A DNA stretch of 64,000 bases from Mesorhizobium sp. L-8-3 (GCF_016756615.1 NZ_AP023262.1:5705501-5769500); one strand, 5' to 3'. Counted from the stretch's first letter, positions 17,940 through 27,226 are shown. Numbers and translations are program-made. Notes: generated by a model from the sequence alone, not told the origin.

Positions 17940-18065
17940 TCACATTGCTTTGGGCAGACAGCGCCAGGTCAGCCAGCCGCAGAACGCGCGGAAAATGCCG
18001 GGCGTGCCGAAGGGGGCGTCCAGCCCCAAGGAGACCAGCACGGCACGCCGGCGACTCGATGACAT
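17940..18065 (-). CDS. Possible 41-residue small protein
   Basis: In the 525-base stretch between the exported protein and the aldo/keto reductase gene, one minus-strand frame gives MSSSRRRAVLVSLGLDAPFG followed by a Trp-rich FCGWLTWRC segment. It has a basic N-terminus and a possible membrane-associated core. No clear ribosome site precedes the ATG. The rest of 17729-18253 shows nothing else I can support. Low confidence. Confidence 0.28.
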   Translation of the reverse strand: MSSSRRRAVLVSLGLDAPFGTPGIFRAFCGWLTWRCLPKAM

Positions 18066-18253
18066 GGAAGCTCGCGAAGGCCCGCGCGCCCGGCGGGTGC
18101 ACTGCTGGCAGCCAGATCGGGTGGCGGACCTGCATCGTCAAATAAAGACTCTGGGAGAGGCAGTCCGCCAAGTATGACCAGGCGGCCGGCCTCTCCGATT
18201 GCGGGAGACCGACCTTCACCCGCCGAAATACGAAGCGGCCGGCCTGCTGCAGG

Positions 18254-19084
18254 TCAGGGATTGTCCCATTTCGGCGAGAAACTGAAATCGCAAAGCCTGG
18301 CGTTTCTCGCCGAAAGCATTGAAATCGCGTCCATTTCCTCTTCCGACAAAGCGAAAGCCGAGACCGCGATGTTCTCCGCCAGCCGCTCCTTCCGGGTCGT
18401 CCGGGGAATGGGCACAACACCAGCCTTTTGCATGTGCCAGCGCAGGACGATCTGCGCCGGCGTCCGACCGTGGCGGCGCGCGGCCGACGTCACGGCCGGC
18501 TCCGAAAACAGCGGCTCGCCGCGAAAGATCGGGCAGTAGGCGACCATGGCCATGCCGGCCGCGCGGCAGGCGGCATGGACCTTCGACTGGTCGAGATAGG
18601 GATGGTACTCGACCTGGTTGGCCACGAGCGGCGCCTGCGAGGCCGCGAGCGCCTCGCGCAGCAGAGCGGTCGTGAAGTTGGAAACGCCGATGTGCCGCGT
18701 GAGCCCCCTCGCCTTCACGGCGTTCAGTGCCCCGATCGTCTCGGCGACCGGCACGGCCGGGTTGGGCCAGTGGACGAGCAGCAGGTCGACATGGTCGAGG
18801 CCCAGGCGCCTCAGGCTCGCCTCGGCTGATCGTTCGAGCTTTCGCGGCTCGATATCTGACCACCAGACCTTGGTCGTGACGAAGATCTCGTCGCGCGGCA
18901 CGCCGGAGGCCCTCAGGCCTGCGCCGACCGCCTCCTCATTATCATAGGCGGCGGCCGTATCGATATGCCGATAGCCGAGAGCCAGCGCATGGGCCACGAG
19001 TTCCACGCACAACCGGCCGTTCAGCGTCCATGTGCCCATCCCGGGCGTCGGAATGCGCGCACCGTTGGCCTCCACGATGTCCAT
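18254..19084 (-). CDS. Aldo/keto reductase
   Basis: 276 residues. The catalytic tetrad is in place: D42 and Y47 in DTAAAYDNE, K72 in VTTKVW and H105 in LLVHWPNP. GVSNFTTALLREAL and IPRTTRKERLAENI are the further family segments for cofactor binding. It reduces carbonyl compounds with NADPH; related proteins are annotated as 2,5-diketo-D-gluconate reductases, which sequence alone does not prove. ATG 19084 with GGAG nine bases upstream. Divergent from the DUF1624 gene. Confidence 0.92.
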   Translation of the reverse strand: MDIVEANGARIPTPGMGTWTLNGRLCVELVAHALALGYRHIDTAAAYDNEEAVGAGLRASGVPRDEIFVTTKVWWSDIEPRKLERSAEASLRRLGLDHVDLLLVHWPNPAVPVAETIGALNAVKARGLTRHIGVSNFTTALLREALAASQAPLVANQVEYHPYLDQSKVHAACRAAGMAMVAYCPIFRGEPLFSEPAVTSAARRHGRTPAQIVLRWHMQKAGVVPIPRTTRKERLAENIAVSAFALSEEEMDAISMLSARNARLCDFSFSPKWDNP

Positions 19085-19148
19085 GGCCTCGATCTCCGCT
19101 ACAGTCGATCTGCTTGCACATTTTACCAAACGCCTGCAACAACAGACC

Positions 19149-20150
19149 ATGATCCTCGACAGCGCGCAGCAACCAGCCCCGAAGAAATCAGCCTCCCGCA
19201 TCGAGGCCATCGACATCGCCCGCGGCGCAGCCCTGGTGGCCATGGCGATCTACCACTTCACCTGGGATCTCGAATTCTTCGGTTATGCCGAGCCCCAGAT
19301 GACCGCACAGGGCGGCTGGAAGCTGTTCGCCCGCGCCATCGCCTCGTCCTTCCTGTTCCTGGTCGGCTTCAGCCTCGTGCTTGCCCATGGCAGGGGCATC
19401 CGCTGGAACGGCTTCCTGCGCCGGCTGGCCATGGTGGCCGCCGCGGCCGCCGCGATATCGATCGTCACCTATGTCGCCTTACGCGGTGGGTTCATCTTCT
19501 TCGGCATATTGCACCAGATCGCAGTGGCGAGCCTGCTCGGCCTGGCCTTCCTGAGGCTGCCGGCGGCGATCGTCCTGCTTGCGGCGGTCGCCGTCATCGC
19601 CGCGGCGAACTTCCTGCGCTCGGCCCTTTTCGACCATCCCGTATGGTGGTGGCTCGGCCTCGGCAGCTTCAATCCACGCTCGAACGACTACGTGCCGGTG
19701 TTTCCCTGGTTCGGCGCGGTGCTGGCCGGCATCGGCGCGGCGAAGCTCGCCCAGGCACAGGGCCTTTTTGCACGGCTGGCGACGATACGACCCGGCGCCT
19801 GGTCCCGCCCCCTCCAATTCGCCGGCCGGCACAGCCTGGCCTTCTACCTCATCCATCAGCCCGTGCTGATCGCCTGCGTCTGGGCCCTGTCGCAGGTGGC
19901 GCCGCCCCGGACGGAAAGCCGTGAGGTGACGTTCCTGAAATCTTGCGAACGGGAATGCAGCGACCTTGGCGACGCCGGGTTCTGCGCGCGCTATTGTGCC
20001 TGCATGCTCGACTCGCTCGAGCGGGAAGGACTTGTCGAGCAGGCCTTCTCTGGCGAGAACAGCGAAACCCTGCAGAGCCAGGTGGAAGGCCTTGCGGGCA
20101 TATGCACGGCGGAAGCCGACCGGACGGTTCCGGAGGGAGGGACACAATGA
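19149..20150 (+). CDS. DUF1624 membrane protein (heparan-alpha-glucosaminide N-acetyltransferase-like)
   Basis: About 333 residues. RIEAIDIARGAALVAMAIYH after a short polar N-terminus is the start of the DUF1624 domain, followed by a series of membrane helices. Families of this kind transfer acyl groups across or at the inner membrane. The last ~75 residues are soluble and contain CERECSDLGDAGFCARYCAC, a cluster of cysteines unusual for the family. The ATG at 19149 is tentative, because no clear ribosome site precedes it and the divergent promoter region is only 64 bases. It overlaps the next gene by 4 bases. Confidence 0.82.
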   Translation: MILDSAQQPAPKKSASRIEAIDIARGAALVAMAIYHFTWDLEFFGYAEPQMTAQGGWKLFARAIASSFLFLVGFSLVLAHGRGIRWNGFLRRLAMVAAAAAAISIVTYVALRGGFIFFGILHQIAVASLLGLAFLRLPAAIVLLAAVAVIAAANFLRSALFDHPVWWWLGLGSFNPRSNDYVPVFPWFGAVLAGIGAAKLAQAQGLFARLATIRPGAWSRPLQFAGRHSLAFYLIHQPVLIACVWALSQVAPPRTESREVTFLKSCERECSDLGDAGFCARYCACMLDSLEREGLVEQAFSGENSETLQSQVEGLAGICTAEADRTVPEGGTQ

Positions 20151-20623
20151 GCGATCCGCAGGCGCGGCCGAACCGCTTGCCGTGGCCACCCTTCATCTAT
20201 CTCGCGGCCATCGCCGCAAGCCTCTTCGCCCATATCTTCTTTCCTCTGCCGTGGATCGGCGCGCCGCTCTCCGACATATTGTTCGCCGTCGGCTGGCTGG
20301 CTGTCGCGGCAACGATCGCCCTCGAATATACGGCGATGCGCACGCTCGTCCGCGCCCGGACGACGATCATGCCCAACCGTCCCAGCGAGCATCTGGTGAC
20401 CAGCGGGCCCTTCTCCTTCACCCGCAACCCGATCTATCTCGGCAACACCTTGCTGATGATCGGCATCGCCCTGATCAGCGGCATCGCGTGGTTCCTGCCT
20501 CTGGCGCTGATTGCAGCCTTCGCCACGCAGAAGCTCGCCATCGAACGCGAGGAAAGGCATCTGCACGCTCGCTTCGGCAAACGATATAACGACTATGCCA
20601 GGCGGGTGCGCCGCTGGATCTGA
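20147..20623 (+). CDS. Isoprenylcysteine carboxylmethyltransferase-family membrane protein
   Basis: 158 residues, four predicted membrane segments. The C-terminal GPFSFTRNPIYLGNTLLMIG and EERHLHARFGKRYNDYARRV are the SAM-binding signature of the ICMT/PEMT-like family. In bacteria the substrate is mostly unknown, with lipids the best guess. Start ATG 20147 overlaps the DUF1624 stop (ATGA) and has GGAGGGAGG upstream, so the two genes are coupled. Confidence 0.9.
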   Translation: MSDPQARPNRLPWPPFIYLAAIAASLFAHIFFPLPWIGAPLSDILFAVGWLAVAATIALEYTAMRTLVRARTTIMPNRPSEHLVTSGPFSFTRNPIYLGNTLLMIGIALISGIAWFLPLALIAAFATQKLAIEREERHLHARFGKRYNDYARRVRRWI

Positions 20624-20734
20624 CACGACCTGGCCGGCGCGAGCGTCGGCCCGAAGAGCAATTCGGTGCCTGCCGGCATCTCGCCTCGCCGGATGGCGCC
20701 TTCCACGGTCGCTTCGCCGCAGTTTCTGCGCAGG

Positions 20735-21127
20735 TCAGGTATTGACGCCCAGTTCCACGAGCCGCTCGACACAGGATTCCTCGGCCTGGTCGAGTTCGGC
20801 GAGCGTCTCCTCCAGGTCGCGGCGCTTCTGCCTGAGGTCTTCGCGCTTCTCCTCGATGCGCTTGATCATCAGCTTCAACTGGCCCACCTCGCCGGGCGGT
20901 TCCTTGTACATCTGGATGATTTCGCGGATCTCGTTGATGGAGAAGCCAAGCCTCTTTCCGCGCATGATCTGCTTGACCAGATGCCGGTCGGACGGACGGA
21001 ACAGACGTGTGCGGCCGCGACGAACCGGCTGGATCAGCCCCTCGTCCTCGTAGAAGCGCAGCGTCCTGGTCGAGATGTCGAACTCGCGGGTGAGCTCGGT
21101 GATCGAATAGTATTCCCGCATTGCCAT
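20735..21127 (-). CDS. MerR-family transcriptional regulator
   Basis: 130 residues. The winged-helix N-terminus (YYSITELTREFDISTRTLRF then YEDEGLIQPVRRGRTRLF) is followed by a coiled coil rich in Glu/Lys/Arg (KRIEEKREDLRQKRRDLEE). No cysteines are placed as in metal-binding MerR proteins. The protein looks like the LiuR-type regulators that rhizobia use for branched-chain amino acid catabolism, but no such genes are adjacent here. ATG 21127 is chosen; an in-frame ATG two codons later is possible. Confidence 0.85.
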   Translation of the reverse strand: MAMREYYSITELTREFDISTRTLRFYEDEGLIQPVRRGRTRLFRPSDRHLVKQIMRGKRLGFSINEIREIIQMYKEPPGEVGQLKLMIKRIEEKREDLRQKRRDLEETLAELDQAEESCVERLVELGVNT

Positions 21128-21253
21128 GCAGCGCACTCGCCGTGTTTCGAATGCGACATCTGGCACGGCATTTACGTAAAAGTCAAATATCCGAAATTCC
21201 TCATGCCTCACTGCTAGTTCGCCGAATGGAGTCACGGGTGCAGTGAGCCGTGT

Positions 21254-22666
21254 TCAGCCCAAATTCATCCACCAGGAAGCGAGACCGAGGAAGGCCAGGA
21301 AGCCGATCACATCCGTCACCATGGTGGTGAAGATCGACGACGAGATCGCCGGATCGGCGCCGAGCCGGTCGAGGAACAGGGGAATCAGAATGCCGCCCAG
21401 TGCGGCAGCGAACATGTTGATGATCATCGCCGCAGCGATCACAAGGCCAAGGTCGGTATTCTCGAACCATCCGGCGGCGATCACGCCAATGATGGTCGCG
21501 ATGATGACGCCGTTGAGCAGCCCGACCATCATCTCGCGGCGGATGACCCGCGCGGCATTGTAGATGTCGAGGTCGCGGGTCGCGAGCGCCCGCACGGTCA
21601 CGGTCATGGTCTGGGTGCCGGCATTGCCGCCGAGCGAGGCGACGACGGGCATCAGGGCCGCCAGCGCCACCATCTCCTCGATCGTCGCGCCGAACATGCT
21701 GATGACCGAGACCGAGACGAAGGCAGTAACCAGGTTGACAAGCAGCCAGGGCACGCGCGAGCGGGACGTCGCCACCACCGTGTCGGAGAGTTCCTCGTCG
21801 CCGACGCCGCCCATGCGCAACAAGTCTTCCTCGGCTTCCTGCTGGATGACGTCGACCACATCGTCGATGGTGAGCACGCCCACCAGCCGTTCGTTCTCGT
21901 CGACCACCGCAGCCGAGAGCAGGTCGTATTGCTCGAATTCTCGGGCCGCCTCTTCCTGATCCATGGTGGCCGGGATCGCGTGGCGCGTCTCGTGCATGAC
22001 GTCTTCGATCTTCACCGAGCGTTTGGTGCGCAGGATCTGGTCGAGATCGACGGCACCCAGCAGCTTGAAGGTCGGGTCGATGACGAAGATCTGGCTGAAG
22101 CGGTCGGGAAGGTTCTGGTCCTCGCGCATGTAGTCGATGGTCTGGCCGACGGTCCAGAACGGCGGCACCGCCACGAACTCGGTCTGCATGCGCCGGCCGG
22201 CCGTCTCTTCCGGATAGTCGAGCGCGCGGCGCAGCCGGATGCGCTCGGTGAAGGGAAGCTGCGCGAGGATCTCCTCCTGGTCCTCGGCGTCGAGATCCTC
22301 GAGGATGTAGACGGCGTCGTCGGAATCGAGCTCCTTGAAAGCCTCGGCGATCTGCTCGTTGGGCAGGCTGTCGACGATGTCGAGGCGAATTGCCTCGTCG
22401 ACTTCGGTCAGCGCGGAGAAGTCGAAGTCCTTGCCGAGCAGATCGACCAGCGCCAGCCGCTGCTCCGGAAGCAGCGCCTCGAGCAGGTCGCCCACCTCCG
22501 ACTGGTGGAGGTCGGCCACGTCGCGCTTGAGCGTGATCGTGTCGCGATCGGCGATCGCCGCGCCGATATGGGCGAGGAACGACGGGCGGATGACACCGTC
22601 CGCATCGTAGATGTCGGCGTGTCCCTCTGCCGAGGCGCCTGGAGCCTGTTCGTGCGTGCCTTCCAA
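21254..22666 (-). CDS. mgtE: Magnesium transporter MgtE
   Basis: 470 residues with the MgtE domain order: acidic N-terminal helical domain (LPEQRLALVDLLGKDF, LDAEDQEEILAQLPF), two CBS domains (about 150-270), then five membrane helices with the pore segment LMPVVASLGGNAGTQTMTV. It conducts Mg2+ inward, gated by cytoplasmic Mg2+. The start appears to be TTG at 22666: GGGAGG stands 5-6 bases upstream, an in-frame TAG lies just before it, and no ATG follows near. Confidence 0.92.
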   Translation of the reverse strand: MEGTHEQAPGASAEGHADIYDADGVIRPSFLAHIGAAIADRDTITLKRDVADLHQSEVGDLLEALLPEQRLALVDLLGKDFDFSALTEVDEAIRLDIVDSLPNEQIAEAFKELDSDDAVYILEDLDAEDQEEILAQLPFTERIRLRRALDYPEETAGRRMQTEFVAVPPFWTVGQTIDYMREDQNLPDRFSQIFVIDPTFKLLGAVDLDQILRTKRSVKIEDVMHETRHAIPATMDQEEAAREFEQYDLLSAAVVDENERLVGVLTIDDVVDVIQQEAEEDLLRMGGVGDEELSDTVVATSRSRVPWLLVNLVTAFVSVSVISMFGATIEEMVALAALMPVVASLGGNAGTQTMTVTVRALATRDLDIYNAARVIRREMMVGLLNGVIIATIIGVIAAGWFENTDLGLVIAAAMIINMFAAALGGILIPLFLDRLGADPAISSSIFTTMVTDVIGFLAFLGLASWWMNLG

Positions 22667-23066
22667 CGGCGCCTCCCGCTACGCGATTCCGGGAACGTTG
22701 TCAGAGCGGTCTAGCCCGTTTTCTTGCCGGATTGAACAGCCGCGCGAAGCGAATTTGCGGCGGCATCGAGAGAACGACCGCTTAGTACTGCCGTACGGCC
22801 CGGCAGCCCGCTTCTCATGCCCCGCAAGGAGGTGGCGCGTCGCCGCAACAACGGATCACATCCCTTGATCGAGATGTTGCCGAGACCAGCCGCCGCGGAG
22901 CCTCAGCGGCCGCCACTTGCTGGAACGGGCCTTCCGTGCCGGGACATAGGCTCGGGAAAGTTCGGTCACGGTCGGGAGGCGCAGCTGTTGCGTCTATGTG
23001 TCGATCAAATGCGTCCAGCACGGCGGGGCAGCGCGATCAAAAGGAACGCGCTGGCCCGAGCCAACG
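22667..23066. other. Intergenic stretch without supported gene
   Basis: About 400 bases between the mgtE start and a small ORF. Open frames here are arginine-rich and look like shadows. It should hold the mgtE promoter. I see no terminator or repeat. Confidence 0.5.
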
Positions 23067-23270
23067 TTACCGGTAGATGCGATCCATCCAGATTATGCGA
23101 TGAACGCGGAGCTTTCTGCGTTGACGCTCCGCGTAGCGGACCGCGCTCTTCTTGTTGGCGAAGGACTGAATCTCAGGCCGCCCTTCGACGACACTGCGGA
23201 CGAACCATTCGCCCATGGACGGAACGACTTCGATGGAGTTTTCGAATGGCTTGCGCATTTCGCTGGGCAT
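23067..23270 (-). CDS. Small conserved hypothetical protein
   Basis: 67 residues: a stretch with EVVPSMGEWFVRSVVEGRPE then a basic C-terminus (KKSAVRYAERQRRKLRVHRI). The first part resembles short DUF2188-like beta proteins. The ATG at 23270 is chosen for lack of better; a TTG at 23318 would add 16 residues and neither has a good ribosome site. Function unknown. Confidence 0.5.
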   Translation of the reverse strand: MPSEMRKPFENSIEVVPSMGEWFVRSVVEGRPEIQSFANKKSAVRYAERQRRKLRVHRIIWMDRIYR

Positions 23271-23654
23271 AGCTGGGACCCCTTCGGTCCGGGGCGAAAG
23301 CGTGATTGTCTCTTTCAAGAACCGGCGCCCGTGCCAATTACCGGCAACGAACCATGGGACGCTCCTCGACTGCCAGAGTCAAGCGAATAGCCGAAAGACT
23401 GAAGAACCCGCCACCCAGGATACATGTCGATTTCTTGTTGTCCCCAAGGCTCGCCAGGCAGGTCGTTCTGAAGCGCACCTAGATTTGCCTTGCGGTGAAC
23501 ACATTCGCAGCCTATTGTTCAATTATCGATCTTGTTGGCGAACATTGTTTCGCGCTTTGGCGCCCTTACGATCTTCCTTCTCAATTTCGAAGACTACGGC
23601 GTTTGGCACGCAGCCAGGCGGCGACAATCTGTGCCGATTTGAAAGGAAATCGCC
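23271..23654 (+). promoter_or_regulatory. Upstream region of cspA
   Basis: About 384 bases without a convincing gene. The part closest to cspA is AT-richer than its surroundings and could be the long leader usual for cold-shock mRNAs. No promoter element is clear enough to place. Confidence 0.35.
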
Positions 23655-23864
23655 ATGAACACCGGAACTGTAAAGTTCTTCAACTCCACCAAGGGCTTCG
23701 GCTTCATCGAGCTGGGCAATGGACAGCCGGACGTGTTTGTCCACATTTCTGCCGTCGAACGGGCCGGAATGCGCAGCCTGGTAGAAGGTCAGAAGGTCAG
23801 CTTCGACATCGTGCGGGACAACCGCAGCGGCAAGAGCTCGGCCGAGAACCTTCAGGCCGCGTAA
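23655..23864 (+). CDS. cspA: Cold-shock protein, CspA family
   Basis: 69 residues, a single cold-shock domain. RNP1-like KGFGFIEL and RNP2-like VFVHISAV are present. It binds single-stranded RNA or DNA and melts RNA structure. ATG 23655 has GAAAGGAAA upstream. An intrinsic terminator follows at 23922-23949. Rhizobia carry several such genes; temperature control is not shown by the sequence. Confidence 0.93.
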   Translation: MNTGTVKFFNSTKGFGFIELGNGQPDVFVHISAVERAGMRSLVEGQKVSFDIVRDNRSGKSSAENLQAA

Positions 23865-23921
23865 GGACACAGCGCTTCGGGTCTTTGACCACGGATGTTG
23901 GCCAACGAAGCGTCAGGGGGA

Positions 23922-23949
23922 AGGTCGGGTTTGCCCGGCCTTTTTTCTT
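23922..23949 (+). terminator. Intrinsic terminator of cspA
   Basis: GGTCGGG pairs with CCCGGCC (one G-T pair) around a TTTG loop and is followed by six T. It lies 58 bases past the cspA stop and ahead of the next small gene. Confidence 0.85.
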
Positions 23950-23969
23950 TCCGGCGAAAGGAGAGCAGC

Positions 23970-24182
23970 ATGAAGCGTATCCCCGGAGATGACATATTCA
24001 AACCGAACCCGACGCGGATCGAAGCCAAGAGCGATACCACCACGAGAGCCGCGCGGGAGATACTCGCAAAAGAAGAAGCGTCCAGGTCCGCGAAGACCAA
24101 GCGGTTGCGCGCCGCCAGGCTCGCCCGGGAAGAGATGGAAGGCACGACGGCCAACGGGCCTAAGAAGGCTCGGAAACGATAG
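23970..24182 (+). CDS. Small conserved rhizobial protein
   Basis: 70 residues: IFKPNPTRIEAKSDTTTRAA then an amphipathic, highly charged helix (KEEASRSAKTKRLRAARLAREE) and a basic tail. Similar short proteins with a KPNPT...TTTRAAREI pattern are common in Rhizobiales as hypothetical proteins. ATG 23970 has AAAGGAGAG upstream, a strong site. The gene is separated from cspA by a terminator. Confidence 0.75.
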   Translation: MKRIPGDDIFKPNPTRIEAKSDTTTRAAREILAKEEASRSAKTKRLRAARLAREEMEGTTANGPKKARKR

Positions 24183-24398
24183 CGTGCAAGGGAAGTATCC
24201 GCGAGGCGGCCGGGCATAGGCCAACACCTTTTGGTGAGCGCGCTCCACTTGCAGCACTCATACTCGGCGGCGGATCCGGCATCTAACCCGTCAAGGTAGA
24301 TGAGCAATCGATCCGTTCCTGACGTAAGCGATGCCCAACGCCATCGTCGGGGACATCGGTGATGACGCCGTCCCTGTTGGGGGACGATATTCCAACTT

Positions 24399-26195
24399 CT
24401 AAGTGACCAACTTTTTGTCGACCCTCGCAGCAGCAGTCAGCCGGGCGACCTTGTTCATATGGGCTATGGCGGCACTGCCGCCCATCGTCTTGGTGAGGAG
24501 TGCAAATTTCCCGTCGCCATCTTCGCCGACCGGACTTAGCGCTTGATCCATGTAACCCGCTCTGCCCACCTCACGCTTGATCGCACTCGCTGCAAGCACC
24601 AGACCAACGATCCGCCCTGCTATGATGATGTTCTTCCTGACGGTCCGCCACGCCAGTCGCGACCAGAAGATCAAAGGGCTTTCACGTGGCAAGCCGGGCC
24701 GGCGCTCGGAGGGCCGCATAAGTCGAAGAATCCCGGTCTGCAGCGGGTGCATGTTTTCGATCGGAACAGAGGTGCCGAACGTCACCAGAAGTTTGACGAG
24801 GCTGTGAACGGGCACGCCGGTCGCGACCGCACGGCGCAGCAGCGTGTGCATGTGCTTTGGCGTGTAATAGAGCGCCCAGGCCTCGCGGTAGATGCCCTCC
24901 CACTCAGCCTTGCTCATCCGCGAATGGGGCGTGCATACATGCTCGACATCATAGATGTTGAGGTCCGCGTCCATCTCGCCGCCCGCCCTCCAGAGCGCCT
25001 GATGGTCCTCGGATCCGGGCAGCGGGGTCAAGCAGAAGAACTCGACGATGTCGAGCGGCAGCTCCTGCTGGATAATGGCGATGTCGCGCCTGATCGTCTC
25101 GGGCGTGTCCGCCGGGAAGCCGAGGATGTAGCCTGCTATCGTGATGATACCCTCTGCCTTCCAGGCGAGCAGCATCTGGCGATACTCGGTGATCTTGTTC
25201 TGCCGCTTCTTGGCGGCCGTGAGGTTGTCGGGGTTGACGTTTTCCAGCCCGATGAAGACGCGCGTCACGCCGGCCCGCTTGGCCTTCTCGACGAAATTTT
25301 CGATTCTGTGGCAGAGCGTATCGACCTGGATCATCAGGCCGAGCGGGATGCCGTGCTTCTCGCGCAGTTCGATCAGCCGGTCGAAGATCGCCTCCCACTC
25401 CCTGTTGCGGGCGAAATTGTCGTCGGTGATGAAGAACTTGTGTATCCCTTGCGCCCAGTTCATCCGTACAAGCTTCTCGACGTCATCCGCCGAGCGGAAG
25501 CGCGACCTGCGACCCTGAACATTGATGATCGTACAGAACGAGCACTGGTAAGGGCAGCCGCGGCCGGCGTCGAAGCTGGTGCTCAGCCCCAGCGTGTGCT
25601 CGACATAGGTTTTCGGCAGGAACGGCACGGGCGTGCCCTGGATCCCCGGCAGATCTTTCATGAAATCGTAAAGCGGTTTCAGCTCTCCCGCCGCGGCATC
25701 GCGGAGCACGTCGTCGAGCCGACCTTCGGCCTCGCCCGCGAACATCGAGATCCCCATCTCGCGACATTGGTCGAGCCCGACCGCCTCGTCGTCCAGCATG
25801 GCGAGGCAGCCGGAAATGTGAAAGCCCCCCATTGCGACCGGCACGCCCGCCTCCCGGAAAGGGTGAGCCATGTCCAGCGCGCGCGGATACTGGTTGGATT
25901 GAACGCCGACCAACGCGACAAGGCCGAAGTTGCCATGGCGCTCGAACCGCTTCAGGAGCCCGGGAATATCGACGCGCGTGTTGGTCTCGTCGATCGCGAC
26001 AATGTCGATCGCGACACCAGGCCCGAGCACCTCACGCTCTGCGCAGTCTGCGGAGATGCCGTAAAGGGCAGCCAGCGAGTTGGAGGGGATCATGGCCCGC
26101 CACCAGCGGATCACGTAGCCGTCATCGTCGTAATGCGACGGTTTGATGAGGACGAGTTGGAAGCGCCGGCCCACGGTTGCACGGGAATTGGACAA
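24399..26195 (-). CDS. B12-binding-domain radical SAM protein
   Basis: 598 residues. Residues 1-170 form a cobalamin-binding-like Rossmann domain without an obvious DxHxxG motif. The radical SAM cluster motif is C214-x3-C218-x2-C221 (GRGCPYQCSFC), followed by NVQGRRSRFRSADDVEKLVR and the SAM-binding IGLENVNPDNLTAAKKRQNK. The C-terminal ~120 residues look membrane-peripheral (RKNIIIAGRIVGLVLAASAI). Such proteins do methylations or rearrangements on unreactive carbons. The substrate is unknown. The start is taken as TTG 26195; GTG eight codons later is an alternative. Confidence 0.82.
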   Translation of the reverse strand: MSNSRATVGRRFQLVLIKPSHYDDDGYVIRWWRAMIPSNSLAALYGISADCAEREVLGPGVAIDIVAIDETNTRVDIPGLLKRFERHGNFGLVALVGVQSNQYPRALDMAHPFREAGVPVAMGGFHISGCLAMLDDEAVGLDQCREMGISMFAGEAEGRLDDVLRDAAAGELKPLYDFMKDLPGIQGTPVPFLPKTYVEHTLGLSTSFDAGRGCPYQCSFCTIINVQGRRSRFRSADDVEKLVRMNWAQGIHKFFITDDNFARNREWEAIFDRLIELREKHGIPLGLMIQVDTLCHRIENFVEKAKRAGVTRVFIGLENVNPDNLTAAKKRQNKITEYRQMLLAWKAEGIITIAGYILGFPADTPETIRRDIAIIQQELPLDIVEFFCLTPLPGSEDHQALWRAGGEMDADLNIYDVEHVCTPHSRMSKAEWEGIYREAWALYYTPKHMHTLLRRAVATGVPVHSLVKLLVTFGTSVPIENMHPLQTGILRLMRPSERRPGLPRESPLIFWSRLAWRTVRKNIIIAGRIVGLVLAASAIKREVGRAGYMDQALSPVGEDGDGKFALLTKTMGGSAAIAHMNKVARLTAAARVDKKLVT

Positions 26196-26272
26196 AGCCT
26201 GACTTTCGCGCTCGAGGGGCCGATGAGAGACGGCACTGGCGACTTAGCACGGCCAGAACTTGATCTGCAAAC

Positions 26273-26380
26273 TCAAAGCCCGAACCGCCCTACAGCCAGA
26301 ACCACGACGGCGACCAAGAGTGACCAGACGTTCGAGACAATCCAAGCGGTCGAGATCCCGAATACGATCTCGTTGTTCAC
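26273..26380 (-). CDS. Predicted 35-residue single-pass membrane protein
   Basis: A GTG-initiated frame reads MNNEIVFGISTAWIVSNVWS followed by a hydrophobic run LLVAVVVLAVGRFGL and TGA. GGGAG stands seven bases before the GTG. One membrane helix with a short tail is expected. It lies 77 bases upstream of the radical SAM gene on the same strand. The rest of 26196-26649 shows nothing else I can support. I know no homologue. Confidence 0.5.
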   Translation of the reverse strand: MNNEIVFGISTAWIVSNVWSLLVAVVVLAVGRFGL

Positions 26381-26649
26381 GCGATGCTCCCACGTTTGTC
26401 ATGCCTTCCACAAAAGGCACGAGCCATGGGATGGTTGCAGAGAACACGTTTTCGTCCGCGTGTCGCACCGTCGGGCATCTCAAATGCTGCCTGTGGGAAA
26501 GCGGGCTCGAACCGTCGGCTGCGCTTATGAGCACCGGGCTCTAGCTGTTCGAATGATCCGCGCAATTGCCCGACTGACCATGCCGTCATGAACGGCGAAT
26601 GGAACCTCTCCACCCGGCACCGGTTATTCGCCAAACCGGAGCGGAGACC

Positions 26650-26964
26650 ATGGATGCCGGCAGCATTCTAACGAAGTTGGGCACCCTGACCGCGCGGCCG
26701 TGGGCATTCCTGATCCTGATCGCCTATGCCGTTCTGTGGCTGACGTTCGAGCGAGACAGCTTCGATTGGCACGGCTTTGCCACGTTGGCGACCTGGGCCA
26801 TGACCTTGTTCATTCAACGAGCCGAGCATCGAGATACACAAGCGCTGCAGGCCAAACTGGATGAACTGCTGCGCGCGACCGGACCCGCGAGGGACGAACT
26901 CGCACAGATTGATCAGCAGGAGCCCGAGGAAATCGAGCGGCGCAGGGACTCCGAACAGAGGTGA
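26650..26964 (+). CDS. Low-affinity iron permease family protein
   Basis: 104 residues. Two membrane segments (PWAFLILIAYAVLWLTFERD and FATLATWAMTLFIQRAEHRD) are followed by DTQALQAKLDELLRATGPAR, the pattern of the low-affinity iron permease family. Despite the family name, transport by these short bacterial proteins is not well shown. ATG 26650 has GGAGACC directly upstream. Convergent with the LysM gene across a hairpin repeat. Confidence 0.8.
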   Translation: MDAGSILTKLGTLTARPWAFLILIAYAVLWLTFERDSFDWHGFATLATWAMTLFIQRAEHRDTQALQAKLDELLRATGPARDELAQIDQQEPEEIERRRDSEQR

Positions 26965-27010
26965 GCTTCTTGTGTCATGCGCGGGTTGACTGGTTTCCCG
27001 AGCAACACGC

Positions 27011-27053
27011 CTGGAGCATTTCCGCGTTTCGAAGAAAAGCGGAAATGCTCCAG
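27011..27053. repeat. Hairpin repeat with perfect 15-bp arms
   Basis: CTGGAGCATTTCCGC (27011-27025) and its exact complement (27039-27053) around a 13-base loop. The inner 9 bp of each arm recur at 40397-40427 with a similar loop. It lies between two convergent genes, a position where such rhizobial elements may end transcription. Confidence 0.8.
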
Positions 27054-27226
27054 CTCTTTGTTCATACGCATTCCAGACGCAAGACCGCTGCGCACTTTTG
27101 CTGGAATTGCACTGGGAATACATCGGTCCCGAGAAGATGAATGGTGCGGTTCAGAAGTCTCCAGCGGATTACCCCACAGCGACCTCGGTCGAGGGGGATC
27201 ATCGTCGCCCGTCTATGCTTCACCTT

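Noticed and set aside
22817..23272. 151-residue plus-strand frame upstream of cspA
   Set aside because: Arg-rich shadow composition. It overlaps the better small frame on the other strand.
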